Shown here in pieces: positions 42,353 through 53,352 of a stretch of 61,499 nucleotides of DNA. Each line of letters opens with the position of its first letter. Position 1 is the first letter of the stretch. Under the pieces are notes generated by a model that saw only the letters and a list, made by a program, of their open reading frames with translations, was not told the DNA's origin and did not search any database. The translations under genes were made by a program, and so were the position numbers. Source of the stretch: Triangularia verruculosa (Eukaryota > Ascomycota > Sordariomycetes > Sordariales > Podosporaceae); the NCBI GenBank assembly GCA_033296885.1, contig MU864039.1, positions 1 to 61,499 of the forward strand. The letters are read 5' to 3'.

Positions 42353-45244
42353 ATGGCGGACGACATCAGTCACGCAAAAACATCCAGTCGAGGCCACCCC
42401 TTGCCGAGGCGATCAACGCCCGAGGAGTCGGTGACCCTTCACCACCACCGACTGGCCCACGAGGCCAGCAAAAGGATAGGGAACGACAAGCAGCAATCAA
42501 CACTCACCCCTCAACAACAAGCCACTGCTTCACCGAGGAGGGACTCCTCAGGAGAGAGCAATGAAATTGATCCCAAGACATGGTTTGAGCGCCAGAACAA
42601 CAACCCCGTCGGCAACTATGACGCTTCTATGGATGTCGACCCCCCGTTTTTCCAAAAGGAGACCGACTCCTCAAACGGGGAACGAGAAGGTGGCAACACC
42701 ATCCCAGATGCAACCTTTCCGTTTGATGCGGGGCTTCAAGTCCCCCTCCGGCAAACAGTCACACACAGCAGCAGTGCCGACGACTACCGCAGCGTCATTG
42801 ACGACTTGACCATTGAGAACAAGCGGTTGAAGGAGGAACTGAAACGATATAAGCAGTATGGCCCGCCCATGATGCAGAAAGAGAAACTCTTCGAAATCAA
42901 GGTTCATGGTCTGCCAAAACGAAAGAAGCGGGAGCTGGAAGCGACGCTGCGGGACTTTGCTGCTAGTCTCGAGGGGTCCAGCGACTCGCCTTCGGGGAGG
43001 AAGTCCAGCAGACAGGAAAAGAAGAACATGTATTCTTCGGGGGACTCAAAACACACCTCGTCCTCTTCATCGCACTCACGGCCTGTGGACTCGGCCTATG
43101 CATCCATGTCCACGGGACCTAGTTCCCACGCCCCCAACTCGATAGGAAGATCATTGGGACGCCCTTCGGTTGGCTCTCGCACCAAGTCATCGCAACAAAA
43201 GGTGGAGAGCTACCTTCGGGACACCCCCGACGGCCTTTTCCCTCGGCAGATGGTCATGACGGAGAAGGAGAAGAAGAAGCTGGTGGTGCGGCGTCTCGAG
43301 CAGCTTTTCACGGGAAAGATTAGCGGAAGGAACATGCATCGGAACCAGTCCATGTCATCACTGGAACCGCCTGCATCACCAGCGGATGCCACCATGGGAC
43401 CCCCAAAGATGTCTGAGGCTTCACGAGAAGCATACATTCAGCCGATTGATCCCAGCCAGAAGAAGTCACGCTCTAGGGACAATGCGTCCACGTCGAATGA
43501 AGACCAGACCGAGAGCGGCGGCAACGGACACGGCAGCGGGGATGGCAATGGAAGCGGAGGCAGGAGCGGAAACAACACCTCGCCACCTTCGGTGCCGTTG
43601 CCCGAGCAGCGCCCAGCTAGACCTGTTGACTTGGATCCCGACAGGTTGCAAATACCGTCCGAGAATTTAAAGTACATCCAGCATCTCGGGTTGGTTCCCC
43701 AAGAGTTTTTCGTTTCGAAGACAACCGACTACGTAGATGTCGCACCCGACGCGGACGGATGGGTGTATCTCAACCTGCTCGGCAACCTCGCCCAGTTGCA
43801 TATGCTCAATGTCACCCCTGGCTTCATCCGAGCGGCTGTCAGTGAGAAGAGCGCCAAGTTCCAGCTCTCACCAGATGGCAGGAAAGTCCGATGGCGTGGA
43901 GGCACCGACGGAACCAGGTTCAGCAGTGACAGTGGCGACAACTCGCAGAAGAGCCCATCGACGGCAACTGACGACACGGACGGATCCAACGAGGCTGGGC
44001 AGCGAAAGAAGAGTAAAAAGATGCAAGGAGGGCAATCTGACTCCAAGTTTGGGCCACAAGCGTCTTCCCGCTCTGACCTGTTCCATTACAAGCCTTTGTT
44101 TGTGCATCGAACCTCGTCAGCAGAAACGTCGGTTGAGGGTACAGGATCGCAGGCTTCAGATGGTGCAGAGGACAGCAACGTTGGGAATTCCAAGTATGGG
44201 TACAGTGGTTCGGGGTCGTCGCAGCGGAAGAAGCGGCGGCACGATGGCGCCATCATCTATTACAGCGGCGCTCCTTTCTGTACCGATCTTTCCGGCGATC
44301 CTGGTGACACATCACCGACGACATACATGACCTCGACGGGCCGGGACTACTCCTCGCTCGACAGCGCGCCTCATTCTCTTCTACAGCGGAGTCTTTCCGG
44401 ATCTTCTCTCGTTATCCGACCGCTCAGTGATGCTCGGCCGTTTGTATCGGAGACTTTGAGCATGGAATTTGACAGATATATGTCTGGTGATGAGGAGACG
44501 GATGATGAAATGGAGTTCCCCTGGTCTGACAGCCCAGGCATGGTCCGCCCGAAAATGTTCGAGACACCCCTCGAGCCGTGCGGCCTGGGTGGGGTGGTGC
44601 CAGAGGATCATTTTGCCGTGATGGTGACGACTCGCCGACCAATTCACTGTGTTTTGGAAACGTACCTGCGCGAGAACCGGTCCATGTCCGAGGACGCTGC
44701 GGAAGCGATTGCACGTCGACTGGAGATTACGAGGACGTCGTCACCCTTGCCACCCCCGTGCAGCAGGACGAGCGGGAAACGGTCTCCCGTTCATATCGAG
44801 TACCTTGAAGGCCGAATGGTTCGCCTCAAGCCAACCCCGCTCCCACCCCCGGCGATGTACCTTCCCCCTTCTAGCAGCGACTCGGAGACGGACAGTGGAA
44901 GTATTGAGATCGCATCGACAGAGAACGACGATATGGAACATGTCACTACCTCGCAGAGTCTGATCTCGCGGCGTGCCAATCCTTATTTGTCAGATGCCCG
45001 CATGGAAGAAGAAGATGGGTCGGATGAATCGGAGGAGCCCATTACCGATGTGAAGATGGGGATGGGTGAGGTTGTGGGCAGGGATGACTCTGGGGATGCG
45101 CTTCGTCCACCTGCCGACAGGGTGGAAAGTTCGAGCACAGGAAAAGTGAACATGCTTATACACCCGGGTAGCTCGGTGGCTACTGCGGGGGGGGATGAGA
45201 GTGGCTATTCTAGCTCGATGGAGGACGATGCATTTTCCGGATAA
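42353..45244 (+). CDS. frq: Circadian clock protein FREQUENCY (FRQ)
   Basis: Single exon, 963 aa (N. crassa FRQ is 989). The open frame extends upstream but has no earlier in-frame ATG. Similarity to Neurospora FRQ runs over the whole length: SRGHPLPRRSTPEESVTL near the start, the dimerising coiled coil VIDDLTIENKRLKEELKRYK (about 147-168), LFEIKVHGLPKRKKRELEATL, KKKLVVRRLEQLFTGKISGRN (about 308-328, casein-kinase-1 docking region FCD1), GWVYLNLLGNLAQLHMLNVTP (about 470-490, FCD2 region), then AVSEKSAKFQLS and the Ser-rich PEST part, SGAPFCTDLSGDPGD, and the C-terminus SSVATAGGDESGYSSSMED. The basic cluster QRKKSKK sits where Neurospora has its nuclear signal. Met93 (MDVDPPFFQKETDSSN) matches the Neurospora short-FRQ start. 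FRQ with FRH and casein kinase 1 inhibits the White Collar complex to close the clock feedback loop. Confidence 0.98.
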   Translation: MADDISHAKTSSRGHPLPRRSTPEESVTLHHHRLAHEASKRIGNDKQQSTLTPQQQATASPRRDSSGESNEIDPKTWFERQNNNPVGNYDASMDVDPPFFQKETDSSNGEREGGNTIPDATFPFDAGLQVPLRQTVTHSSSADDYRSVIDDLTIENKRLKEELKRYKQYGPPMMQKEKLFEIKVHGLPKRKKRELEATLRDFAASLEGSSDSPSGRKSSRQEKKNMYSSGDSKHTSSSSSHSRPVDSAYASMSTGPSSHAPNSIGRSLGRPSVGSRTKSSQQKVESYLRDTPDGLFPRQMVMTEKEKKKLVVRRLEQLFTGKISGRNMHRNQSMSSLEPPASPADATMGPPKMSEASREAYIQPIDPSQKKSRSRDNASTSNEDQTESGGNGHGSGDGNGSGGRSGNNTSPPSVPLPEQRPARPVDLDPDRLQIPSENLKYIQHLGLVPQEFFVSKTTDYVDVAPDADGWVYLNLLGNLAQLHMLNVTPGFIRAAVSEKSAKFQLSPDGRKVRWRGGTDGTRFSSDSGDNSQKSPSTATDDTDGSNEAGQRKKSKKMQGGQSDSKFGPQASSRSDLFHYKPLFVHRTSSAETSVEGTGSQASDGAEDSNVGNSKYGYSGSGSSQRKKRRHDGAIIYYSGAPFCTDLSGDPGDTSPTTYMTSTGRDYSSLDSAPHSLLQRSLSGSSLVIRPLSDARPFVSETLSMEFDRYMSGDEETDDEMEFPWSDSPGMVRPKMFETPLEPCGLGGVVPEDHFAVMVTTRRPIHCVLETYLRENRSMSEDAAEAIARRLEITRTSSPLPPPCSRTSGKRSPVHIEYLEGRMVRLKPTPLPPPAMYLPPSSSDSETDSGSIEIASTENDDMEHVTTSQSLISRRANPYLSDARMEEEDGSDESEEPITDVKMGMGEVVGRDDSGDALRPPADRVESSSTGKVNMLIHPGSSVATAGGDESGYSSSMEDDAFSG
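42629..42631 (+). promoter_or_regulatory. Conserved internal start codon for short FRQ
   Basis: ATG encoding Met93 begins MDVDPPFFQKETDSSN, which aligns with the start of N. crassa sFRQ at codon 100 (MEVDPPFYQKETDSSN). Conservation of the Met and of the sequence right after it suggests long and short isoforms are both made here. Confidence 0.75.
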
Positions 45245-45972
45245 GGGTGGGTGTCTGTTTTGATATTTTGGCATTGGGAAAGCGAGGTGATAGGTTGTCT
45301 CGATTTTTGTGATTCAATAATGGCGTTTTGCTTTGTTTCAGCTATAGGTGTGTTCGCTGGCTTGCTGAAGAGTATTTCATGCGATGCATTTTAGATACCA
45401 CACGGGCAGGGAAAGTTCTTTTAGGCAATAGAGAATTCAACTTGGGTATATCTGGGTAGCTTGGTAGCTTGGTAGCTTGGTGGTTTGGTTGGAGTGGGAA
45501 AAAGAAGATATCCGGAGGATGTATGCTGAGTGGTATCTATATACAAGTTAATGAATGAAAAACAAAGCCAAAAAGGGATATATTCAAGCCATGAACTTGT
45601 TTACAGATGGAAGTTGTGAAGTGAGTTGATTCAAGCTCCCCTGAACCCCTTTTGGACGTGCATCGAGCTCAAGCCGTTAGCGGGGCAGCTCTTTGTTGCT
45701 TGGTGAGCGATCTACCTACCCCGCCATTATTTTTTGACCGCCTTGCTACAGCAGGCGGGCCGGGTCTCGTCTCTCTGGGAAGTCGACAATCTGCCCAATC
45801 CACCTTTTGCGACTTGGTGCTGTTGCTTTAACACGTCATTTGTTCTTTTCTTTATACCCACGGCGACGACGACTTTTGGCGACTGGTTCCCCCTACCTAC
45901 TACACGACCTCACCAATTTGACACATCCTCTCAAACGACCCAGTTGTTCTCTAGTTCTTCGCAAACGTCACA
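45245..45972. other. frq 3' flank / prefoldin 3 promoter
   Basis: About 730 bases. A GCTTGGTAG triplet repeat (TAGCTTGGTAGCTTGGTAGC) is at 45458-45480. This region would hold the promoter of any antisense frq transcript (qrf in Neurospora), but no specific element was recognised. Confidence 0.45.
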
Positions 45973-46785
45973 ATGGCTTCCAAGGGGAAGCAAGTCGGCG
46001 TAGGGCCAGACGGGAAGTATGCCAACATCCCCCCCCCCAACCAATCTTTAGCATAATTAAAATTCACACGCAGTGTTTTTTTCTTTTACTAACCTATTCG
46101 CGCGCGCGTGTTTGTGAAATAGGGACACCAACCCCCGAGGAATACCCTACGCGCCGTTTGTCGACAAGGTCGAGGATTATGTCTCTAGCCGAGCCGACGT
46201 CGAGCCGACGCTGCGGTCGTTTCAGGAGATGGTGGCCAAGTACCAGTTCATGGAGCAGAATCTGCAGAGGAGGGTGGCGGGTTTGAGGGATAAGATGCCT
46301 GATATTCAAAAGACGCTGGAGACGGTTAGGTTTTTGAAGCTGCGGGCAGGGGGGGATGATGATGATGATGATGAAGAGGAGGACGAGATTGAGACGACGT
46401 TTGAACTGAATGATACGCTGTATGCCAAGGCGAGGGTGCCGAGGACGAAGGAGGTTTATTTGTGGCTGGGGGCGAATGTTATGCTGAGCTATCCGGTTGG
46501 GGAGGCGGAGGAGTTGTTGGAGGGGAAGCTCAAGGCGGCGAGGACGAGTTTGGGGAATTGTGAGGAGGATTTGGATTTTTTGAGGGAGCAGATTACGGTA
46601 TGTCCTTTTTTTTGTTTTGTTTCATGGGGATGGGGAGAAGGGGGTGCTGACAGAGGGAATAGACTATGGAGGTTGCGGTTGCGAGGGTGTATAATTGGGA
46701 TGTGGTACAGAAAAGAAAGGAGAAGGAGGAGGAGGAGGAGAAGGTTGGGACGAAAGAGAAGACGGAGGGGACGGCGGGGGGTTGA
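45973..46785 (+). CDS. pac10: Prefoldin subunit 3 (VBP1 / Pac10)
   Basis: Three exons, 45973-46016, 46123-46597 and 46663-46785, 213 aa. Introns of 106 bp (donor GTATGC, branch ACTAAC, acceptor ATAG) and 65 bp (donor GTATGT, branch GCTGAC, acceptor ATAG) restore VGPDGK-DTNPRGIPYAPFVDKVEDYV and EQIT-TMEVAVARVYNWDV, both diagnostic of the alpha-class prefoldin subunit 3. Two long coiled-coil helices flank a beta-hairpin (TTFELNDTLYAKARVPRTKEVYLWLGANVMLSYPV). An acidic Asp/Glu run (GGDDDDDDEEEDE) lies between helix 1 and the hairpin. Prefoldin is the hexameric cytosolic chaperone that delivers actin and tubulin to CCT. Lies 729 bp downstream of frq on the same strand. Confidence 0.95.
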
Positions 46786-47863
46786 ATTGAGGGGACGAAA
46801 GAAAAAGAAGGGGGGGAGGCTGTGTAAGAGAAAGCAAAAATGAAAAAGAAAAGAGAAGATAATTTGGCAATCAGGAAGGGGCCATGACGAAAACAGTGAC
46901 GACGAGGACGGCGACGATATTACAAAGTGGGATTGGGATTACCGGTGATGGGGATCAAAATCCTGGACCTGCTGAGAGAAGGATCGAAGTGCAACGAGAC
47001 CCCGAAATAATATGTTTCCAGACGGGTGTCAACGGCACAGCAGCCCTATGAAGACGCTTGAGACAGGAGCCGGAGGTGTCAGTGTCAGTGGCCCAGACGA
47101 CAGAATAGTAACGGCCAACTGGGCGGGCCGCGGGTGCATTTTGATGATCGTCCAACTAACGGGGAGATCTTCAACAGTGTGTCGTTGCATTTCGGTGGAT
47201 CTATCTTCATAACTGTGCCTGCTGTCTGACTTGTGTCAATATCGAGTATAAAATGAATGGCGGCTGTCAGCCCCACCCTTATATCTTGCCTAGTGCGAGG
47301 CCTCGCTGGTGCGGGGCTGGCCGAGCTGCCGGTCAGGGGATCTCAGATTGAGTTGGCGGCGGCCATGACGAAAATTCGGCCACGCGGGGGCTTCGCTACC
47401 CATTTCAGGCACTGAAGTTTACTAGTCAAATACAACCTCCAGACAACCTGGAACTCACAACAGGATCCCTTGTCTTTCTTCAACCCCCTTTTGTTTCTGC
47501 CTCTCTCTTGATTATTATTTGCCATTCGCCACACCGTCTGCACACCCTTCTCGGTATTGATTTTCCTGTCTTTCCTCTTTCAATGCAAGTTTACTTTCCA
47601 GATTTACTGCTGTCGTCCCCCTTCCCGCGCGCCCGCTTATTTTCTAGGCGCGCAAGCATAACCAGCATAAAACCATCCTTTTTTTTTCTCGTCCCATCTC
47701 TCAACTTGGTCACCGCCCAATTTCTTATTTGCTACAGACAAACAGACACCTAATCTAACACTTTTACCTTTAAAAAAGAACGATAAACGAATTATTGAAA
47801 GACGTCCACGACACCCTAAAGCCAGACCCGAAAAAACCGAAGCAGAGACATAAATCCAACAAG
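46786..47863. other. Intergenic, prefoldin 3 3' flank and sec14 promoter
   Basis: About 1.08 kb with no supported gene. The last few hundred bases (47440-47860) are pyrimidine-rich, as is common for strong fungal promoters and leaders. Confidence 0.5.
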
Positions 47864-49149
47864 ATGGCTGCCCCCGCGCCTGTTCCCCGTCCTTTGGAGC
47901 TCGACCCCAAGTACGATGACTACGACTTCCCGACCACTGCCGCTGTGCCCTTGAGTGGACATGCTGGCTACTTGACGGAGGCACAACAAGCTCAGGTTTC
48001 CCAGCTGCGCCTGATGCTCGAGTCTGAGGGCTACACCAAGCGTCTCGACACTCTCACACTGGTATGACACAAGCAAAAAAGTTGGGCTCTGGATAAGGAA
48101 CGGCTGGACTGACAGACGGGAATAGCTGCGCTTCCTCCGTGCCCGCAAGTTCGATGTCAACCTTAGCAAGCAAATGTACGCAACCCTACAATGAGCCACA
48201 GAGGATGCATGCTGACTCTACTCAGGTTCATCGAGTGCGAAAAGTGGCGGCAAGAGACCAACCTTGACGACGTCGTCCCCAACTGGGACTACCCCGAGAA
48301 GGAGGAGGTCTTCAAGTACTACCCCCAGTTCTACCACAAAACCGACAAGGTAAATACAATTCAGCTGGGGCTCCACCGCCCCCTATTTCTCATCTCCCCT
48401 CTAATAGTCCCCCCAAAACAGCCATGTGGTTTCCACAGTTACTGACTCCACTTTAGGATGGCCGCCCCGTCTACATTGAGCAGCTTGGCAACATCGACCT
48501 TAACGCCATGTACAAGATCACCACGGGCGAGCGCATGCTTACCAACCTCGCCGTCGAGTACGAGCGCGTTGCCGACCCCCGTCTTCCCGCCTGCTCCCGC
48601 AAGAGCGGCGTCCTCCTCGAGACGTGCTGCACCGTGATGGACCTCAAGGGTGTTGGAATCTCCAAGGCCCCCCAGGTGTTCAACTATGTGAAGCAGGCCA
48701 GCGTCCTCAGCCAAAACTACTACCCCGAGCGCCTCGGCCGTCTGTATCTGATCAACGCTCCTTGGGGCTTCAGTACCGTCTGGGGCGTCGTGAAGGCGTG
48801 GCTTGATCCCGTCACGGTTCAGAAGATCAACGTGTTGGGCAGCGGATACCAGAAGGAGCTGCTCGCGCAGGTGCCGGCGGAGAACTTGCCCAAGCAGTTT
48901 GGCGGCTCGTGCGAGTGCGCGGGCGGCTGCCAGTTCTCGGATATGGGTCCGTGGAGGGAGGAGCAGTGGGCCAAGCCGGCCAAGTGGGAGAAGAAGGAGG
49001 GAGGCAGCGAGGCCAAGCCCGCCGCCGTGATTGAGAACGCGCCTGCGGATGTCAAGGAGGTTAAGGAGGGTGCTGAGGTCAAGGCGGAGGGTAATGCTGC
49101 GCCTCCGGCGGACGTCAAGGCTGATGCTCCTGCTCCGGCTGCTGCATAG
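47864..49149 (+). CDS. sec14: Sec14-type phosphatidylinositol/phosphatidylcholine transfer protein
   Basis: Four exons, 47864-48061, 48126-48175, 48226-48349 and 48457-49149, 354 aa. Introns of 64, 50 and 107 bp have GTATGA, GTACGC and GTAAAT donors and AG acceptors. Joins give DTLTL-LRFLRARKFDVNLSKQ-MFIECEKWRQ and YHKTDK-DGRPVYIEQLG. The CRAL-TRIO N-terminal helices (about 40-100) precede the lipid-binding fold (about 115-300), with GRLYLINAPWGFSTVWGVVKAWLDPVTVQKI and LPKQFGGSCECAGGC, close to yeast Sec14. A low-complexity Ala, Lys, Glu and Val tail of about 45 residues follows. Sec14 couples PI and PC metabolism to vesicle budding from the trans-Golgi. The C-terminal ~45 residues show strong third-position G/C preference, as in a highly expressed gene. 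Confidence 0.97.
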
Positions 49150-49521
49150 ATGCAGTATTCGACCGAGATGGACGGGGAGCTACATGAGTGCTGCTGGGGG
49201 GATATGCGGGATTGTACCTGCCATTAAGTAATAAACGGCCACTGTTCTTTTTTTTCTTCTCTTTTTGCATTAGACAAGTGGAGAGTGGAAAGGGGGGAAA
49301 GCGGGTGTTGTTGATGTTGACAAGTTTGTTGTGTGTGAAAATGGTACTTTAACATTGCGATTAGGCGTGGCGAAGGGGGGTGGGGGGGGGGGAAGAACCA
49401 AGAAATTCCTAGCTTTATCCTTTTTTCGACTTGATCAAAGTATGATGTTGTGCATTGGGATATTGTTTTTTTCCGTAAACGCCTACATAACATTTTTTCC
49501 TCCTGAAATTTGATGACCCAT
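49150..49521. other. Convergent 3' flanks, sec14 and nsl1
   Basis: About 370 bases between two stop codons, with a short poly-G tract at 49376-49391 and T-rich stretches. Holds terminators of both genes. Confidence 0.5.
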
Positions 49522-50315
49522 TTATTTCTTCTTGTGCTGTTTCCCAACCACATACTCCCCCGCCACCCTCGCCCTCTCCATCTTTGCGACAACAGTAGGG
49601 AGCTCGCTTTTCAGTTTGGCGAGGGTATCGACCGCCCTGGCATAACTGTTTTCTACGCTCTCCTGGCGATCTAACTCTCCCATGCCCTCTAGCGCTTTTC
49701 GTCCGCGGTCAAGGCCCTCTTTTTTGGTGTGGGTGATTACCGTGGAGAGGAGTTGTTCGTCGGAGGCTAGTTGGGCGTTTGTGGCGGTGATGTAGGAGGA
49801 GGCGGTGGAGGAGGGGACTTTGCGCTTTAGCTGGGCGATGGAGCGGAGGAGGTCTTCTTCTTGGGAGACGAGGGATTCGATCTTGTCGCGCTTGCGGGGG
49901 TCGAAGGGTTCGTATTGGGTTTCTGGGCCTGAGGAGGGGGAGAGGTGGGAGGGGTGGGAGAAGAGGGTTGTTGGGGAGGGGGGGGGGGATAAAGAGCCGT
50001 TTATGGAGAGGGAGGGGAGGGCTAGGGTGAAGGTTTTTGTTATGTACTGTTTTGAAGGTGAGCGTTAGCGAACCAGGGCTTTTGACGGATCGGAGAGGAA
50101 GGGGGGGAGGAGCGGGGACTAACGTCGTTGACGAGCTTGTCGATTTGGTTCCGCAGCTCGTCTTCCTCTTGGGGGATGGGATTCCCTTCTTCGTCGAGGA
50201 CGGGGGGAAAGGCGGCGTTGATGCTGTCTGTGGCTGCTTTCCGGACGTTGGTGATGAGGTACCGGAGGTCGTCGGGGGATTGGAGTTCGATTTTGCGCTG
50301 GATGGAGTCGTCCAT
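49522..50315 (-). CDS. nsl1: Kinetochore protein Mis14/Nsl1 (Mis12 complex)
   Basis: Two exons, 50315-50124 and 50046-49522, 238 aa. The 76-bp intron has donor GTTAGT, branch GCTAAC and acceptor ACAG, joining DELRNQIDKLVND to YITKTFTLALPSLSINGS. The opening MDDSIQRKIELQSPDDLRYLITNVRKAATDSINAAFP matches the Mis14/Nsl1 family of filamentous fungi. A Pro/Ser-rich linker follows, then a C-terminal coiled coil (DKIESLVSQEEDLLRSIAQLKRK and ASDEQLLSTVITHTKKEGLDRG). The protein is a subunit of the MIND/Mis12 complex that links the inner centromere to the Ndc80 complex. Role from family knowledge. Convergent with sec14. Confidence 0.88.
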
Positions 50316-51641
50316 TTTTTTTTTGTCACGTTGCACTTCTGTCTGGCGCGCAACAACAAAGACGTGTTGACTTTATTTGATGATTGCAAGGTTGGATTAA
50401 ATATTCTTCTTCTTCTTGTTGATCGCACAGTTTGCCTTGGACGTTGGAAAAAGAATTATTTCGTATGTCCGTCTGGGTATATCGTACTCGTCAGTTCGTA
50501 TCGTCAGTTCGTGTCGTCGCTGTTATCCTGTTTGTCGTGGGTGAAAGTTTATCGTCGTCGTCGTCGTCGTCGAGGAGGTGGGTGTAAACAATGCAGCAAA
50601 GCATCAATCACCCAACTTCCAATCGCGTCTTGCCCTCCAACACGCTTCTTATCGATACGCCTTTTCCCATTAAACAACCTGGCCCGTGCTCCATTTTCCC
50701 CAGCTTACCCGCCAGCCGCTAGTCTTCGTCAGGACAAGTCTAATCGGTCTGCCAAGATAGAAAAGTGGGGTTTGGCAGCGGGAGTGGGGGCGAGGTTGGC
50801 AGTCCCGCCAAGAGAGAGCTGCATGTCGATCGCTTACATCCGGTTCAACAGGGCGAGTGTGGCCGATATCTCGGCTGCTATTGGAGAGAACACCCAAAAA
50901 GAGGAGGCCGGGCCCGGATGTTTGAAATCAGTACATATCAACCGGGCGAACCCGGTGCTGCAAGATCATCACCAAACACCCAACGGTTTCCAACCAGTTG
51001 TTTGCTGGAGTTGGTCTTGTATCAGATTCCCTGTACATAAAAAACAAACTGAACAAGCGAGTAAATAGCATGTCTCCGTAACGAGAGCCTGGAATTTCAA
51101 AAGCAAACTAAGGTAGGTAGAAGTCCGATTACCATACACCACCTGTGCCCAAATCCCAATTACGCCTGTCAAAGCCATCCCACGCGTAGCAAAAGGCCAG
51201 AAGAGAGGAGACCGTCCCCCAAGACTGAAAGAAAGGGAAAATAAGTATACCTCCAGGTGTCTTGCCCATTTCACCACCTGAAAGGGTGACATACGCCCTT
51301 AGCCAGCCCCCCAAGTGTGTTATTTCCTTGTAAACATGATATCCCCTAAACCCCTAAATAAACACGAACCAACAAAACTCCTTGCACCAACCTAGCCATG
51401 GGCCAAACGAGCTACCCAATGGTAGGCCGAAAGGAAAAAGAAAAGCCGAAATCAAAGATCTCCTCATGTGTGATATGTGACAACCCCTTCGGTTTAGCGG
51501 GAACAATTTGACGAAAGGTGAGGTCGTGGTGGAATACTAACGCCGTACAGTAATGTCTAAAAGCGCTCGATGCATTGTCGTGGGTGCGGTTCGTGATTCG
51601 TGGTAGTATGATGCTTGCGAGGGTTGTTGCCATTTGAGTGT
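50316..51641. other. Intergenic, nsl1 promoter side
   Basis: About 1.3 kb with no supported gene. A (CGT)n microsatellite occurs at 50551-50571. Open frames of this interval have no recognisable domain. Confidence 0.5.
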
Positions 51642-52196
51642 TTATTGAGGCAGCATCTTCTTGATCTCCTCGTCGCTGATATGGATCTCAACGATGGGAT
51701 CGCGGCGCTGGTCGAGCGGCGTATACTCAAAGTCGCTCATGGATGGCAGGAAGATTTCGGGGTTCCAGACAAAGCCCTGTCCCCGCTCAAGGTAGGTCAC
51801 CTGTGGTGCCGTGTAAGTGGCAGGACGACGGCATCCATCATGAGAGGAGCACTTACCAGTCTCATGGGCCCCTCATGGTCTTCGCCACCAATCCTGACGG
51901 TTGTGCACTCCTGCTTTGTGAATGCGGAGCCTACCAGGCAATCAAGTTAGCATGGCATGAGGGTGCAAAGATGTCATGACAGAGCAAGGAGGCAAGGAAG
52001 GTCGAGGCTTACTCAAAAGACTGGGTCGGCGAGCATGCAACGCCTTCTGCTTCTGAGCAGCCCTCGGTGAGGCCTTTGGGGAATGACCAGGCGTGCTCGG
52101 GGAGCTAGAGTAAGACGACGGCGACGAACCCTCCTGCTGGTTCGCCTGGCGACGGCGCTGGTCGGGAATGGCGATCGAGGTAGGCATGTTATCCAT
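51642..52196 (-). CDS. Small protein of unknown function
   Basis: Three exons, 52196-52013, 51930-51857 and 51800-51642, 138 aa. Introns of 82 bp (donor GTAAGC, branch GCTAAC, acceptor GTAG) and 56 bp (donor GTAAGT, acceptor ACAG) keep the frame. The N-terminal half is Ser-, Pro- and Gln-rich and basic. The C-terminal half is compact (TKQECTTVRIGGEDHEGPMRLVTYLERGQGFVWNPEIFLPSMSDFEYTP, then an acidic amphipathic end with HISDEEIKKMLPQ). The quality of the splice signals and the non-repetitive C-terminal half suggest a real conserved gene, but I do not recognise the family. It is divergent from rpt3. Confidence 0.75.
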
Positions 52197-53352
52197 GGCG
52201 TACTAGATGATTTAGGCTTTTCTGGTAGACAGGTCGGATTACAGCTATGGTAGCGTGGTGGACTGCTGCTACTGCCGAAGGAACGCGCAGAGCGACAGGG
52301 ACGGAGATACCATGTATTTATTCACAGCAATGTTGCGCGAAGCAGAGAGGAACAGGTCGGGCGGTGAAACGGCAGCGTGAGGTGGAGGATTGGGAGGCTG
52401 AGAGGATGGCGGCAGAGGATGGTGTAATGTGAAAGGAAAGCGGAGGGAAGTTTAAAAGGCAGCAGTTGCCCGCAGGTGTGAGTAACCAGAGTGGGTGCCC
52501 CGGATGTATGCGTACTGTGTACCTGATTCCCCATGGCGGCCGCCATACATCTGGGTGTCACTGGCGGGGATGTGACTAACCTCTGGACCTTTGTCTCCTC
52601 CAGCCATCCACGCCATCATCTGATTCAGGCCATTGCAGGGCAAGGGAAGATAACGGCGACCGGCATCTCAACATCTCGGCCAATGGGCTGTTCGGTCCTC
52701 AGCGATCCGAGCTACGTGGGAGGGCTGGACAGGCCTTGGCTTGTGAAGTCGGTAGTGAGGTAGCATGCCACTCTACAGTGTGGGGTAAAACACAGCCAAC
52801 GTCCTTCTCCGCACGCTTGCCTAATGCTGCAGGGCAATCTCATGATTGCGCCCAAGGGGCGATTTTGGTTGAATCTAGACTTGGATGTCTCTTCACTTCT
52901 TGTGCTACAGAGTCTAGGTAGCTCCGGAATCTTCAGTCAAGCGGTGACGATGAAGCACGGCAGCAGCTCGTTGCAACAAGCACCACCCTTGAAAGTGGAC
53001 CTTGAGGATGCTTGTCTCCTTTTGGCACGGCTGTCTCCACCGTCCCCGGCTTCTTTGGGTCTAGCGCCCCGCCTCACCAGACAAGGCTGCCGAACCAATC
53101 CCACTGCCCAGAATCCTCAGGCTCCAGGCGGATGACGAGCCACTGGAAGCTAGCGCCAAGATATACCTGACTGCTTGCTGCACGCGCCAACGAGGCGAAA
53201 CGCAACAACCCGCAGAACAACATCGAAGACGAACCAACGTGGGAAAACAACTGCAATCACTTGCATTTTGCGCTACACCATCCTCCGTATGAATCCAGCC
53301 ATCGACTACACCACCTGAGGACGTCGAGAGAAGAAAGCAACAGACGCCAAAA
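52197..53352. promoter_or_regulatory. Divergent promoter region upstream of rpt3
   Basis: About 1.16 kb between divergent starts, with no supported gene. Short open frames in it show no domains or splice structure. Confidence 0.45.
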
